From Chloroflexota bacterium (GTDB taxonomy: Bacteria > Chloroflexota > Anaerolineae > J036 > Brachytrichaceae), in contig JAJYKL010000021.1 of assembly GCA_021788625.1 (NCBI GenBank), forward strand, positions 1-49,853: 49,853 bases of DNA, written 5' to 3'. Shown in pieces: positions 34,432 to 42,293 of the stretch (within the stretch, counting starts at the first letter, position 1; every line of letters begins with the position of its first letter). Position numbers and translations under genes: made by a program. The notes under the pieces are model-generated. The model was given only the letters and a program-made list of their open reading frames with translations, was not told the origin of the DNA and made no database searches.

Positions 34432-35436
34432 ATGACCATGAAGCACATTGCCATCATCGGAGCCGGCGCGATCGGAGGCGTGTTGGGTGCGCTCCTGCAA
34501 CGTGCCGGCTATGAGGTCACCCTGATCGGGCGTCCTGCACAGGTGCAGGCCATCCGCCGCAACGGTCTGCGCGTGGAGGGTTGCCTGGGGACGTTCACCG
34601 TCCACCCCGCGGCGGCTGAGGCACTCGAAAGCCGGCCTGAACTCGTCTTTCTCACCGTCAAGGCGCAGGATGTAGTGGCAGCGCTGCAGGCGAATGCCGC
34701 ATTTCTCACCGGCGTGCCGCTCGTAACCTGCCAGAACGGCATCCGCGGCGACGAGCTGGCCGCCACACTCCTCCCGCGGGACCAGCTCATCAGTGCGGTC
34801 GTCATGACCGGCGCCAACTATCTGACCCCTGGCACCGTGACGGTTGCCAGCCCTGGCGCGCTGGTCATCGGTCGCTCGTACGGCCCACTTGATGATCAGG
34901 TCGGCGATGTTGCAGCCGTCCTCCATGCTGTCATCAGCACGCGCACGACCGCCAACATCCTGGGCGCGCACTGGCTCAAACTGATCGTCAATTTGAACAA
35001 CGCACTGCCTGCGCTCACCGACACGACGCTGCAGCGCGTCTTCGCCGACCCCTACCTGTCCCGGGTATCGGTGCGCATGATGCGGGAGGGGCTGCACGTC
35101 AACGGGCGCGCCGGCATTCGCCTGGAACCCATCCCCGGAGTGCCAGCCGTGCTCATCCGGCTCGTGGCGAACCTGCCCATGCGGCTTGCCACCCTGATCC
35201 TAAACACCAGCGCCCGCCGGCTCTATACCGATGTGCCAGTCCTGGGGTCCACGCTCCAGAGCGTACGCCGAGGCCGGCCAACGGAGATCGACTACCTGAA
35301 CGGCGAGGTGGTGCGCACAGGCCGGCAACTCGACGTTCCGGTGCCGCTAAATACGGCCGTAGTTGAGCTGGTGCACCAGACGGAGCAGACGGGTAAATTC
35401 TTTACCGTCGACGAGCTGCGTGCCAGACTCACGTAA
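34432..35436 (+). CDS. 2-dehydropantoate 2-reductase (ketopantoate reductase family)
   Basis: ATG 34432 (AGAGG at 34416-34420) gives 334 residues; ATG 34438 is an alternative. The N-terminal Rossmann motif is IGAGAIGGVLGALL. FLTVKAQDV has the lysine that contacts the substrate phosphate-free carboxylate side, followed by TCQNGIRG. ILGAHWLKLIVNLNNALPAL is the family's catalytic lysine/asparagine helix. The reaction is NADPH-dependent reduction of ketopantoate to pantoate in coenzyme A synthesis, but many paralogues act on other 2-keto acids, so no gene symbol is given. No panB, panC or panD is in the window. Confidence 0.85.
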   Translation: MTMKHIAIIGAGAIGGVLGALLQRAGYEVTLIGRPAQVQAIRRNGLRVEGCLGTFTVHPAAAEALESRPELVFLTVKAQDVVAALQANAAFLTGVPLVTCQNGIRGDELAATLLPRDQLISAVVMTGANYLTPGTVTVASPGALVIGRSYGPLDDQVGDVAAVLHAVISTRTTANILGAHWLKLIVNLNNALPALTDTTLQRVFADPYLSRVSVRMMREGLHVNGRAGIRLEPIPGVPAVLIRLVANLPMRLATLILNTSARRLYTDVPVLGSTLQSVRRGRPTEIDYLNGEVVRTGRQLDVPVPLNTAVVELVHQTEQTGKFFTVDELRARLT

Positions 35437-35447
35437 GTGAGGCGGGG

Positions 35448-35683
35448 TCAGACAGTAGCGCCTTTAGACGGCAGGGCAGCAGGCAGCACATTATCAATCT
35501 CGATGTGGAGGAGCCCATCTGCGCTCCCGGGGTGACGCAGCGCGTCGAGATCGATGCCAGCCTCAACTGCGCGCCTGTCCTGGGCCTGCTCAATCGCGCC
35601 TTCTCAGCGACTTGCGTTGCCATCATTGTGACGTCGAAAAAGAGGTTCAGGGCATCCACTTTGGCATCGTAGCAAAACCTCAT
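35448..35683 (-). pseudogene. Frameshifted DUF2283-family gene
   Basis: The minus strand from ATG 35683 reads MRFCYDAKVDALNLFFDV, the typical start of small DUF2283 proteins. About 30 residues on, the family similarity moves to another frame: AVEAGIDLDALRHPG and GLLHIEIDN match the second half (the pattern ExGIDLD ... GxLxxIEI). That frame stops at 35448-35450. An in-frame TGA separates it from the first part, so at least one frameshift has occurred, near 35600. DUF2283 proteins are about 60-75 residues; their function is unknown. A programmed shift or sequence error cannot be excluded. Confidence 0.5.
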
Positions 35684-35858
35684 CGCATTACATCGTGACT
35701 AATAGAATGGTGTTTATACCGCCGATACGAGACGATTCCGCCGTCGAGCAGCCTGATTACCCAAAGGCGCTGCTCACAGCTGCCGATAACGTGATTACTA
35801 CGGTGCGCCAAACTTTCTCTCTCACACCGCGTGTCACGATCAGCCGTAGCGCCTGTCG

Positions 35859-36494
35859 CTACGGCATGGTGGCCTGTGTGCGCTCGATGCAGGCGGCGAT
35901 GGCTGGCACCTCGCTGCGCGGACCTCGCAGCTTGAAACGTGCCTCTCGTAGAACCAGGAAATGCCATCCTCGTTCCGGGGTGAACTGCGCGCGCAACCCG
36001 TGCTCGCTCACCTGCCGCGGAGCGTAGGGATAGGGAGAGTCGAAGGCGAAACCCAGCAGGTAATAACGAGCGCCCTCGGCTAGCGCCAGAGCCAGGTCGT
36101 TTACAAAACGCTCCCGCTCCGGCGTGCCGAACACGTGGTAAAAGCCGGAATCGACCACCGCGCCGAACGGGCCGGGCAGCCGGGAGGGCTGTAGCGCGTC
36201 GGCGACGCGGAATTCCACCCGCTGCGCCAGTTTCGGGTTGGCAGACGCTTTGGCGCGGGCTCGATCGATGGCAGCTGCGATGAGGTCTACACCGAGGACA
36301 TGCAGACCGCGCCCAGCCAGTTCCAGCGTGAGCGCACCAGTCCCGCAGCCGACGTCGAGCACCGGGTCAGTGGGCGGGAACTCGTCCAGCAGCGCGAGCA
36401 GGGCTGGTTGCGGTTCGCCGATATCCCATGGCGGCGCCCCACGATATGCCGCGTCGAAGTAGCCGCCCGATCGCTCCCGTTCAGGGTTGTTCAT
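35859..36494 (-). CDS. Class I SAM-dependent methyltransferase (thiol/halide-type)
   Basis: AGGGAG at 36508-36503 places the start at ATG 36494, giving 211 residues; ATG 36500 and GTG 36503 are too close to the ribosome site. The start YFDAAYRGAPPWDIGEPQP is typical of the TPMT/halide methyltransferase-like group. Motif I is VLDVGCGTGALTLEL; GLHVLGVDLIAAAI follows with the acidic residue for the ribose. VVDSGFYHVFG is motif of strand 4. The family methylates thiols, halides or small molecules. It lies downstream of the GalT/HIT-like gene on the same strand with a short frame between. Confidence 0.87.
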   Translation of the reverse strand: MNNPERERSGGYFDAAYRGAPPWDIGEPQPALLALLDEFPPTDPVLDVGCGTGALTLELAGRGLHVLGVDLIAAAIDRARAKASANPKLAQRVEFRVADALQPSRLPGPFGAVVDSGFYHVFGTPERERFVNDLALALAEGARYYLLGFAFDSPYPYAPRQVSEHGLRAQFTPERGWHFLVLREARFKLRGPRSEVPAIAACIERTQATMP

Positions 36495-36526
36495 ACGCAT
36501 CACTCCCTATGGTGAGGGTCAACGTA

Positions 36527-36610
36527 TTATCCGGCCAAGCTGCTCATGGCCTCCATTAGCTCCGTGCGATTCGATTGCTCTTCGATGTAGTTGTCCACGT
36601 AAAAAACCAT
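36527..36610 (-). other. Short reading frame between the GalT/HIT-like gene and the methyltransferase
   Basis: ATG 36610 opens 27 codons, MVFYVDNYIEEQSNRTELMEA and on to SSLAG. The frame is open further up (INVTLVTPHMV) into the end of the preceding gene. It looks protein-like, but no ribosome site is present. It could be the C-terminal remnant of a lost gene or a small protein. Not recognised. Confidence 0.3.
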
Positions 36611-36633
36611 GTGGGGCGTGACCAGGGTGACGT

Positions 36634-37743
36634 TTATATGTTTTCCAATGCCTCACGCGCGGCATAGGGGTCGGCGCTGATCACACGCTGGGCGAAGATA
36701 TCCATGGAGCCTACGTCGGACGAGGCAGCTTGGGGGCTGCCGCGGTCTACGACGCGGGCGATGACTGGAAAACCGGACCAGTCCGCATTTATGAAACCTG
36801 CTTTCTGATCTTCAAACAGGGGCGGCATGACCACGCCTACATCAAACCCACGCAGACCAGCGCGGTCCACATAGGCGCGCAACACATCATGCACGGCGTC
36901 AGCCAGCTTGTCGTCCAGGGCATCGCCAAGTATCCAGGTGTCTGCTGGACGAACGGCCGCCAGGTTCACAAACCCTCGTAGCGCACCATGAGTAAAGCCG
37001 AGTCCCACGTCGTCGTGCACGGCGTGCAGGTCGTCGAAGTAGCTCGAGCCATACCGTGAGCTGTAGCCCAGCGCAACTTGGCGCAAACCTTCCACCGACG
37101 CGTAGTTCGAGCTGCGGCCCAGACCCAGTTGCGCGTGTGCGTGCGCGATGGACGCTCCGCCGGCTAGCCCGCCATTCCACATCCACACCAGGTGGCGCGC
37201 CTGTAGATCAGCCAGGTGCGCAGCTTCGGCCCAGCGCAGTGCAGTACGAAAGTAGTCACGCAGGTGGTCCTGTGTGAAAGCCAGCGGGTCCGGTTCGTCA
37301 AAGATTAATACAGCGCATTGCCCATCCCAGCGTGCAATGTTGCTGGTGGTGATGCAATAATCCCCTCGCACACGGCCAAATGTATCGTCGGCCGTCGTGT
37401 TCCCGGGGTCCGCAAATGGATCGCTTATGAAGTTGTTTGAGATGGGCTCGACAAGGCTGGCGGAGGAGTTCACGACAGGCACCGCTGGGTGCCTGGGCAT
37501 GGGCCGGCGGGCGCGCAGTGGGTTGAAGAGCGCCCCCTCCCATGTGATCCGGTTTGTCACCCGTACGATATGCTGGCACTCCACGTCTTCGACGGAACCG
37601 AAGCGCCGTATCACCCAATCGCGCATGGCAGGTGGTATGGAACAGCGTCCCTCCGCGAGCTGCACGTCGAAGATGCGCTCGAACCGCTCACGCCGCACAT
37701 CCGGCAACTGCTTGATTAACTCTGGCAGGTCGGTGATCAGCAT
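36634..37743 (-). CDS. GalT/HIT-superfamily nucleotidyltransferase or phosphorylase-like protein
   Basis: A 369-residue protein with the HIT-superfamily core NGGLAGGASIAHAHAQLGLG: H201-x-H203-x-Q205 preceded by the N-G-x-x-A-G-A-S signature. This is the pattern of galactose-1-phosphate uridylyltransferase and Ap4A phosphorylase, in which the middle histidine carries the nucleotidyl group. The zinc cysteine pair of GalT is not evident near the N-terminus. FNPLRARRP at 73-81 is another family-like segment. The substrate could be a sugar phosphate plus nucleotide or a dinucleoside polyphosphate. It is on the same strand as methyltransferases on either side, but gaps (94 and 139 nt) suggest separate starts. 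Confidence 0.65.
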   Translation of the reverse strand: MLITDLPELIKQLPDVRRERFERIFDVQLAEGRCSIPPAMRDWVIRRFGSVEDVECQHIVRVTNRITWEGALFNPLRARRPMPRHPAVPVVNSSASLVEPISNNFISDPFADPGNTTADDTFGRVRGDYCITTSNIARWDGQCAVLIFDEPDPLAFTQDHLRDYFRTALRWAEAAHLADLQARHLVWMWNGGLAGGASIAHAHAQLGLGRSSNYASVEGLRQVALGYSSRYGSSYFDDLHAVHDDVGLGFTHGALRGFVNLAAVRPADTWILGDALDDKLADAVHDVLRAYVDRAGLRGFDVGVVMPPLFEDQKAGFINADWSGFPVIARVVDRGSPQAASSDVGSMDIFAQRVISADPYAAREALENI

Positions 37744-37837
37744 AGATTCTCGTGCAGTCCGTGCGAACTGTGGTTAATCCAACCTCGGATCACCAACCAC
37801 CGGTCCGCGGTCTCCAGTCCTTGTTGCCTGCTGGAGG

Positions 37838-38683
37838 TCATTTCTGCCCCACCACCAGCAGACCGCCTCCCCGGTCTGGGGTGCTCTCTTCATAGAGCGG
37901 CCGAAGGCGGGGCAACAGACGCGTGGTGAGCAGGCTGGCGAGCAGCGATTGATAACCCAGTCCGCGCAGGCGCGGTGAGACCAGCACGTTATAGACGGAG
38001 CGCTTTCCGATACTGTATTGGCGGTTCATGCGATCCCAGGCAGCCGTAGCGGCCGGTGAGACGTAGTAGGTGGCCTGCACCAGCCGTATACCCGCTGCCT
38101 GCATCAACTCGCGCCATTCATCTGCTGTGTGGTAGTGATAATGCGCGAATAACCTGTCTACGTCACGGGCATAGACCCGGGCGGCTTCCTGGGTTGGGGC
38201 GCGACGCACGCCATCCAGCAGACTGTGAAACTGATCGCTTGGCACAGTCAGCACGAGCAGACCACCTGGGCGCAGCACGCGGCTTAACTCAGGCAATACA
38301 TTCTGTGGATCGGGGATGTGTTCCACCACCGAATTAGAATACACGCTGCCAAAAAAACTGTCACGGTATGGCAGGGCATGCCCGTCGCCGAATTGCACAC
38401 TGCAGGTATAAACACCGCTCGCCATCGCGCTGGGGAGTTCACCTCTGGCGATATCGCATCCATAAATACCAGGCTGGTGGCCAAACACGGCTTCGGTGAA
38501 CAGGCCGTCGCCACAACCAAAGTCCAGTAGTGGAGCCGGGAAATTCAGTTGAGCAAGTGTCCGGGCTTCGATGGAACGCCAGAGCGCTACGGGAGGAGCG
38601 AACCAGTAACGTTTTAGGAAATCGGGGAGGAAGTCTTGTTGGTGGTGCACGGTGAGGTCTGCGGGTGCATTGATTACTGTCAT
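37838..38683 (-). CDS. Class I SAM-dependent methyltransferase (Methyltransf_11 type)
   Basis: A 281-residue protein. Motif I is LLDFGCGDGLFTEAV. YGCDIARGE carries the acidic residue of strand 2. SNSVVEHIPDP with VLPELSRVLRPGGLLVLTVPS is the classic post-motif region of Methyltransf_11. The C-terminal 120 residues (YHYHTADEWRELMQAAGI onwards) are probably a lid. Similar proteins often lie beside polysaccharide or membrane glycosyltransferase genes, suggesting glycan or lipid methylation; here no such neighbour is adjacent. No ribosome site precedes the ATG; TATAAT lies 7 nt upstream, so the mRNA may be leaderless. Confidence 0.87.
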   Translation of the reverse strand: MTVINAPADLTVHHQQDFLPDFLKRYWFAPPVALWRSIEARTLAQLNFPAPLLDFGCGDGLFTEAVFGHQPGIYGCDIARGELPSAMASGVYTCSVQFGDGHALPYRDSFFGSVYSNSVVEHIPDPQNVLPELSRVLRPGGLLVLTVPSDQFHSLLDGVRRAPTQEAARVYARDVDRLFAHYHYHTADEWRELMQAAGIRLVQATYYVSPAATAAWDRMNRQYSIGKRSVYNVLVSPRLRGLGYQSLLASLLTTRLLPRLRPLYEESTPDRGGGLLVVGQK

Positions 38684-38690
38684 TGGGCAG

Positions 38691-38696
38691 ATTATA
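38691..38696 (-). promoter_or_regulatory. -10 box of the methyltransferase, predicted leaderless
   Basis: On the minus strand TATAAT ends 7 nt before ATG 38683. No -35 at normal spacing and no Shine-Dalgarno. Confidence 0.5.
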
Positions 38697-38763
38697 GTGA
38701 CTCTGGATTCTCAAAAAGGAAATTCTGAATTGCCGAAGAACCCAGGGCAAATGGCGGACAGCA

Positions 38764-39018
38764 ATGGCTATCACGTTTTATTACCGGCCGCAATGCGGCC
38801 TGTGCAAGGAGATTGAGGAGCCACTGAGAGCGTACGCGGCTCAGTACGGCCTGCCCATAAACTCCGTCAATATCGATGAAGACAGGGCCGCCTGGACGCG
38901 CTACTGGGACAAAATCCCCGTTATTGAGATCGACGAAGGAACGATTTTCTATGAGCCCATTCCACGCCAGGCGCTGCACGACGCGATCCGGCGCGCGGCA
39001 GGGCGGCCTACCACATGA
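38764..39018 (+). CDS. Glutaredoxin-like (DUF836) protein
   Basis: An 84-residue thioredoxin-fold protein. FYYRPQCGLCKEIEEPL has a CGLC redox centre (C11 and C14) after the first strand. KIPVIEID has the cis-proline that lines the active site. This is the DUF836 glutaredoxin-like group, expected to reduce disulfides or carry electrons in the cytoplasm. Full length. It is divergent from the methyltransferase (80-nt gap) and convergent with the Memo gene. No ribosome site is clear before the ATG. Confidence 0.88.
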   Translation: MAITFYYRPQCGLCKEIEEPLRAYAAQYGLPINSVNIDEDRAAWTRYWDKIPVIEIDEGTIFYEPIPRQALHDAIRRAAGRPTT

Positions 39019-39060
39019 AATACCGGTGTGGCTGAGAACGGCTGGCGTCCCTCGACACGT

Positions 39061-39954
39061 TCAAGGGCGAGAGAGTGTCCCATCTGAAACCTGTGACGGA
39101 CCGTAGGCTACGGCGGCCATGTAGCCGACGGTGTAGTTGCCAGGGCGGGTGTCACCCGTAACGTCGCCGGAGTTCATGTACGCCAGCACGCGGGCGCCCT
39201 TTGCACCGCGCAGCCTGGCTGCGCTGAGCGCGGTAATCAATCCTGTCGCGCCACAGGCAAACACATCTCCGTGCACCAGTGCATCGGTTAGCCGGTGAAG
39301 ATCGAAGGCATTCACCAGATCTTGCATCTGTTTGTCGATCATCGTCACGTCTGTGTAATTGTGCAGATGGCTTAAATCGGTGCTGGAGACAAAGAGCGTG
39401 TGCTCATCAGCCAGTTCCGCGAGTGCAGAGGCTAGCTCGGACAGAGGTCCCAGCGTGTCGGGTTCAGAGATATCTGCGCCCAGCATCAGCGGCACCAGCT
39501 TAAATTCGCCAAGCGCGACCTGCAAGAAGGGTAACTCGACCTCCAATGAATGCTCTTCATCCCGACGGACTTCTTTGAGCGATACACGGCGGCCGAGCTG
39601 TTCCAGGAATGGACGATCGACCGGCACCAGCCCGAGAGGCGTGGCGTAAGCTGATGCGGACGTCACCAGCAGGTCGCTAAACAACGCACCGATGATAGGG
39701 CGGTGGAGCGGCCCCAGCAAGACGACGCGGCTGAACGGCTTGCCTTTCACCTGGATGAAGGCATGCGCCGCAACCAGCCCGCCAAAACGATGCCCGGGAT
39801 GTGGACTGACCAGCGCAATCGGCTGGCCGGGCAAGCTCACTGGCTTCGTCTGTGACAGGTAGGTCTCGATGCTCTCACGCAGGATGCGTGCATCACCAGG
39901 ATACCATGTCCCGGCATGTTGCGCTGACCGCACAGCAGTCTGAGGTGAACCCAT
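39061..39954 (-). CDS. Memo-family protein (AmmeMemoRadiSam system protein B)
   Basis: ATG 39954 behind GGAGG gives 297 residues; the frame is open to 40086 but that part is not conserved. Motifs: HAGTWYP near the N-terminus, SPHPGHRFGG (usual form PHAGY.YSG), LLGPLH, DEEHSLEVELPFLQ, FVSSTDLSH, and CGATGLITAL. The fold is like class III extradiol dioxygenases, with histidines that may bind metal. The bacterial partners AMMECR1 and a radical SAM protein are usually adjacent; neither is in this window. The biochemical role of bacterial Memo is not settled. It is convergent with the glutaredoxin-like gene and divergent from the enolase-superfamily gene. Confidence 0.88.
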   Translation of the reverse strand: MGSPQTAVRSAQHAGTWYPGDARILRESIETYLSQTKPVSLPGQPIALVSPHPGHRFGGLVAAHAFIQVKGKPFSRVVLLGPLHRPIIGALFSDLLVTSASAYATPLGLVPVDRPFLEQLGRRVSLKEVRRDEEHSLEVELPFLQVALGEFKLVPLMLGADISEPDTLGPLSELASALAELADEHTLFVSSTDLSHLHNYTDVTMIDKQMQDLVNAFDLHRLTDALVHGDVFACGATGLITALSAARLRGAKGARVLAYMNSGDVTGDTRPGNYTVGYMAAVAYGPSQVSDGTLSRP

Positions 39955-40099
39955 AGTGCGCCTCCGTCCATATTCTGGTATTGTAATTGGTACGAACAGC
40001 AGGCGCATCGGCAAAAGCCCACCATGCAAGGGCTGGTAGCCAATGGTGGATAACGTCTGACGAGTGAACGAAAACGCTTCGCGCACAAGCTAAAAGATC

Positions 40100-41239
40100 A
40101 TGAAAGTCACGACTATCGAGACCATCGCACTGGACGATCCTTCGAACAGGCAGGGGACGACAGTAGTACGCGTGCACACCGACGAAGGCCTGAGTGGCAT
40201 CGGGCAGGCTGAGTCGCCGTCACTTGTGATCGAGGCGATCATCCGGTGCAGCGGCGGCTTGCAGGAACTGCTGGCCGGTGAGGACCCGCTGCAGGTGGAG
40301 CGTCTGTGGCAGAGGATGTACTCGCGCACAGGACTGTTCGGGAGGCGCGGCGTGACACTGGCGGCCATCGGCGCGGTGGAGACTGCATTGTGGGACATTG
40401 CCGGGCAGATTTTGGGGAAGCCCGTATGTGATCTGATCTGGCGCTCCTTCGCCACCACGCGTGAGCCAGCTGAGGTCAAGGCGCGCGTCACCCCCTATTC
40501 CACCGTGTACCCGCCCGGCAACACGCTGGACCAGATGCAGACGCGTTTCGAGCTGGCTCTGCAGCGCGGTTTCCGTGCCATGAAGCTGGAGGAGTGGCCG
40601 CATGGCTTCGGGCATGCAAGCGTGGAGAACGACATCGCCATCGCAACACGAGCGCGTGAGGTGATCGGGCCGGAGCGTGACCTGCTGATCGACATGCAAA
40701 ACGGCTGGCTCGACGTAGGCCGGGCAATTGCCACGATCCGCGCCATCGAGTCATGCCGGCCGTTCTTCGTCGAGGCGCCGCTGCCACCCGACAACCTCGA
40801 CGCCTACGCCCGCCTGGCCGACACGGTGGACACGCGCATCGCCGCCGGCGACTGGGGCTTCACCACGCGCTTCGAGTTTGAGGACCTGATGGCGCGCGGG
40901 CACGTGGATGTGGTGCAGCCTTCTTCGGTGCGTTCGGGAGGAGTAAGTGAAATAATGAAGATCGCCGAGGCCGCCTTCCGGCGAGGCGTGCTGTGCATCC
41001 CGCATGCCTGGTCGCACATGGTGGGCGTGGCGGCCGAGGTTCACCTGGCCGCCGTGGTGCCTAACATGCCCTATTTTGAATACCCGCTTGCTTTCCCCGA
41101 TTCGCCTATCGTGTCGGAGCTGCTGGACCCGCCCCTGACTCCCAATCCAGACGGCACCATCGACGTCCCGCGCCGGCCGGGGCTCGGCGTGCGGTTGAAT
41201 GAGGAGACCGTCCGGCGATTCAGAGTCGAGCCACACTAG
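40100..41239 (+). CDS. Enolase superfamily enzyme (mandelate racemase/muconate lactonising type)
   Basis: A 379-residue protein with the capping domain first and a TIM barrel after about 125. Barrel residues: K162 (RAMKLEEW), metal ligands D198 (LLIDMQNGW) and E225 (FVEAPL), third position D251 (AAGDWGF), and H302 (PHAWSHM). The third metal ligand is usually Glu in AAGE; here it is Asp. With K162 and H302 as general bases the mandelate-racemase subgroup is likely; sugar-acid dehydratases belong here. Substrate unknown. The start has no clear ribosome site (aaaagatc). No sugar-acid genes are adjacent. Confidence 0.87.
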   Translation: MKVTTIETIALDDPSNRQGTTVVRVHTDEGLSGIGQAESPSLVIEAIIRCSGGLQELLAGEDPLQVERLWQRMYSRTGLFGRRGVTLAAIGAVETALWDIAGQILGKPVCDLIWRSFATTREPAEVKARVTPYSTVYPPGNTLDQMQTRFELALQRGFRAMKLEEWPHGFGHASVENDIAIATRAREVIGPERDLLIDMQNGWLDVGRAIATIRAIESCRPFFVEAPLPPDNLDAYARLADTVDTRIAAGDWGFTTRFEFEDLMARGHVDVVQPSSVRSGGVSEIMKIAEAAFRRGVLCIPHAWSHMVGVAAEVHLAAVVPNMPYFEYPLAFPDSPIVSELLDPPLTPNPDGTIDVPRRPGLGVRLNEETVRRFRVEPH

Positions 41240-41777
41240 GTAGGCAGCCCTTGACGATGAGTGCTTTCCGACGTTGGAAAGACGCCCATGATCTTTAAGC
41301 GGGCTTACTGAGCAGCCGCTGGAGAAAGCCACCAGCCCCTGCACCGTCCAGATGTGATCCGTACCCATGATAAAACTGGCTTGTCCATAGGCAAAGGTGT
41401 GGTGAAAGAACTTTCCGCGCATGCCATCCGTATCCTAAAAGAGGGCTCCGCCACATCCTTTATCGTGTCAGGCAAAGTTTAGGTAGAAGACACTTCCTTT
41501 GAGGCCATCGTCAATAAGGGTAATGTTTCCGGTGGCATACGTCTGGTATAAGAAACGCGTTATCATCAATTCATGGGTTGATGAAAACTTACAGACATTG
41601 ATCCCCGCAGAGGGTGGCCTGGGTCACCCTCTTTTCGGCTCTCGGGGCGTACCAGGCAGGGCGGCGAACATCCGCCCGCACGCCGTGCAGCGGTAGCGCT
41701 GTTCTTTCTAGCTGGGAATCACGCTATGACTGCCTCTGACTGGCCCCCTTGCGGGGAAGGCCAAATTCGGACAGAAT
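41240..41777. other. Gene-free stretch with decayed coding traces and an orphan terminator
   Basis: A 538-nt stretch. On the minus strand, ATG 41566 opens 32 codons (MITRFLYQTYATGNITLIDD, then GLKGSVFYLNFA) ending at a TGA (41468-41470). Further downstream on the same strand, protein-like sequence resumes after stops (GKFFHHTFAYGQ, MGTDHIWTVQGL). These look like pieces of a decayed gene; I do not recognise it. A terminator hairpin lies at 41609-41635 on the plus strand with no obvious gene in front of it. Confidence 0.4.
41609..41635 (+). terminator. Orphan intrinsic terminator
   Basis: AGAGGGTG (41609-41616) pairs perfectly with CACCCTCT (41625-41632), followed by TTT. The nearest plus-strand gene ends 370 nt upstream, so an unlisted small transcript may end here. 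Confidence 0.65.
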
Positions 41778-42215
41778 ATGAACACAATCCTTGTACTTCA
41801 CGGACCGAACCTGAACCTGCTGGGGCTGCGCGAGCCGGGCGTGTACGGCGGCGTGACACTCGAGCAGATCGATGCGCGGCTAAATGAACTGGCACACCAG
41901 CGCGGCGCCATGTTGCGCATCAAGCAGTCGAACCACGAGGGCGCGCTGATCGACGCCATCCAGGACGCTCGCACCTGGGCGCAGGGTATCCTGATAAATC
42001 CCGGTGGGCTGACGCACACCAGCGTTGCACTGCGCGACGCGATCAGCGGAGTGGCGCTGCCGGCAGTCGAGGTGCATTTATCCAATATCTATGCACGGGA
42101 GGAGTTCCGGCACCACTCCTACCTGTCCGCGGTTTGCGTAGGCACCATTGCCGGCTTCGGCTGGCGGAGCTATTTATTGGGACTGACTGCTCTGTTCGAT
42201 CGGCTGGAGGATTAG
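41778..42215 (+). CDS. aroQ: 3-dehydroquinate dehydratase, type II
   Basis: A 145-residue enzyme of the shikimate pathway, converting 3-dehydroquinate to 3-dehydroshikimate. The N-terminal [17 protein letters not shown] (8-24) contains N11, R18 and the catalytic Y23. [10 protein letters not shown], then [14 protein letters not shown], and the C-terminal VEVHLSN with the catalytic histidine are all conserved. Type II enzymes are dodecamers. No other aro gene is in the window. No Shine-Dalgarno is evident (GAAGG is 17 nt away). Confidence 0.96.
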   Translation: MNTILVLHGPNLNLLGLREPGVYGGVTLEQIDARLNELAHQRGAMLRIKQSNHEGALIDAIQDARTWAQGILINPGGLTHTSVALRDAISGVALPAVEVHLSNIYAREEFRHHSYLSAVCVGTIAGFGWRSYLLGLTALFDRLED

Positions 42216-42293
42216 CACTGCAGGTCCGCGCCGCCGCTTGAGACCTACGTTCCCGAAACACTTGATGCTGAGAACCATACTGTTTCACACGTG

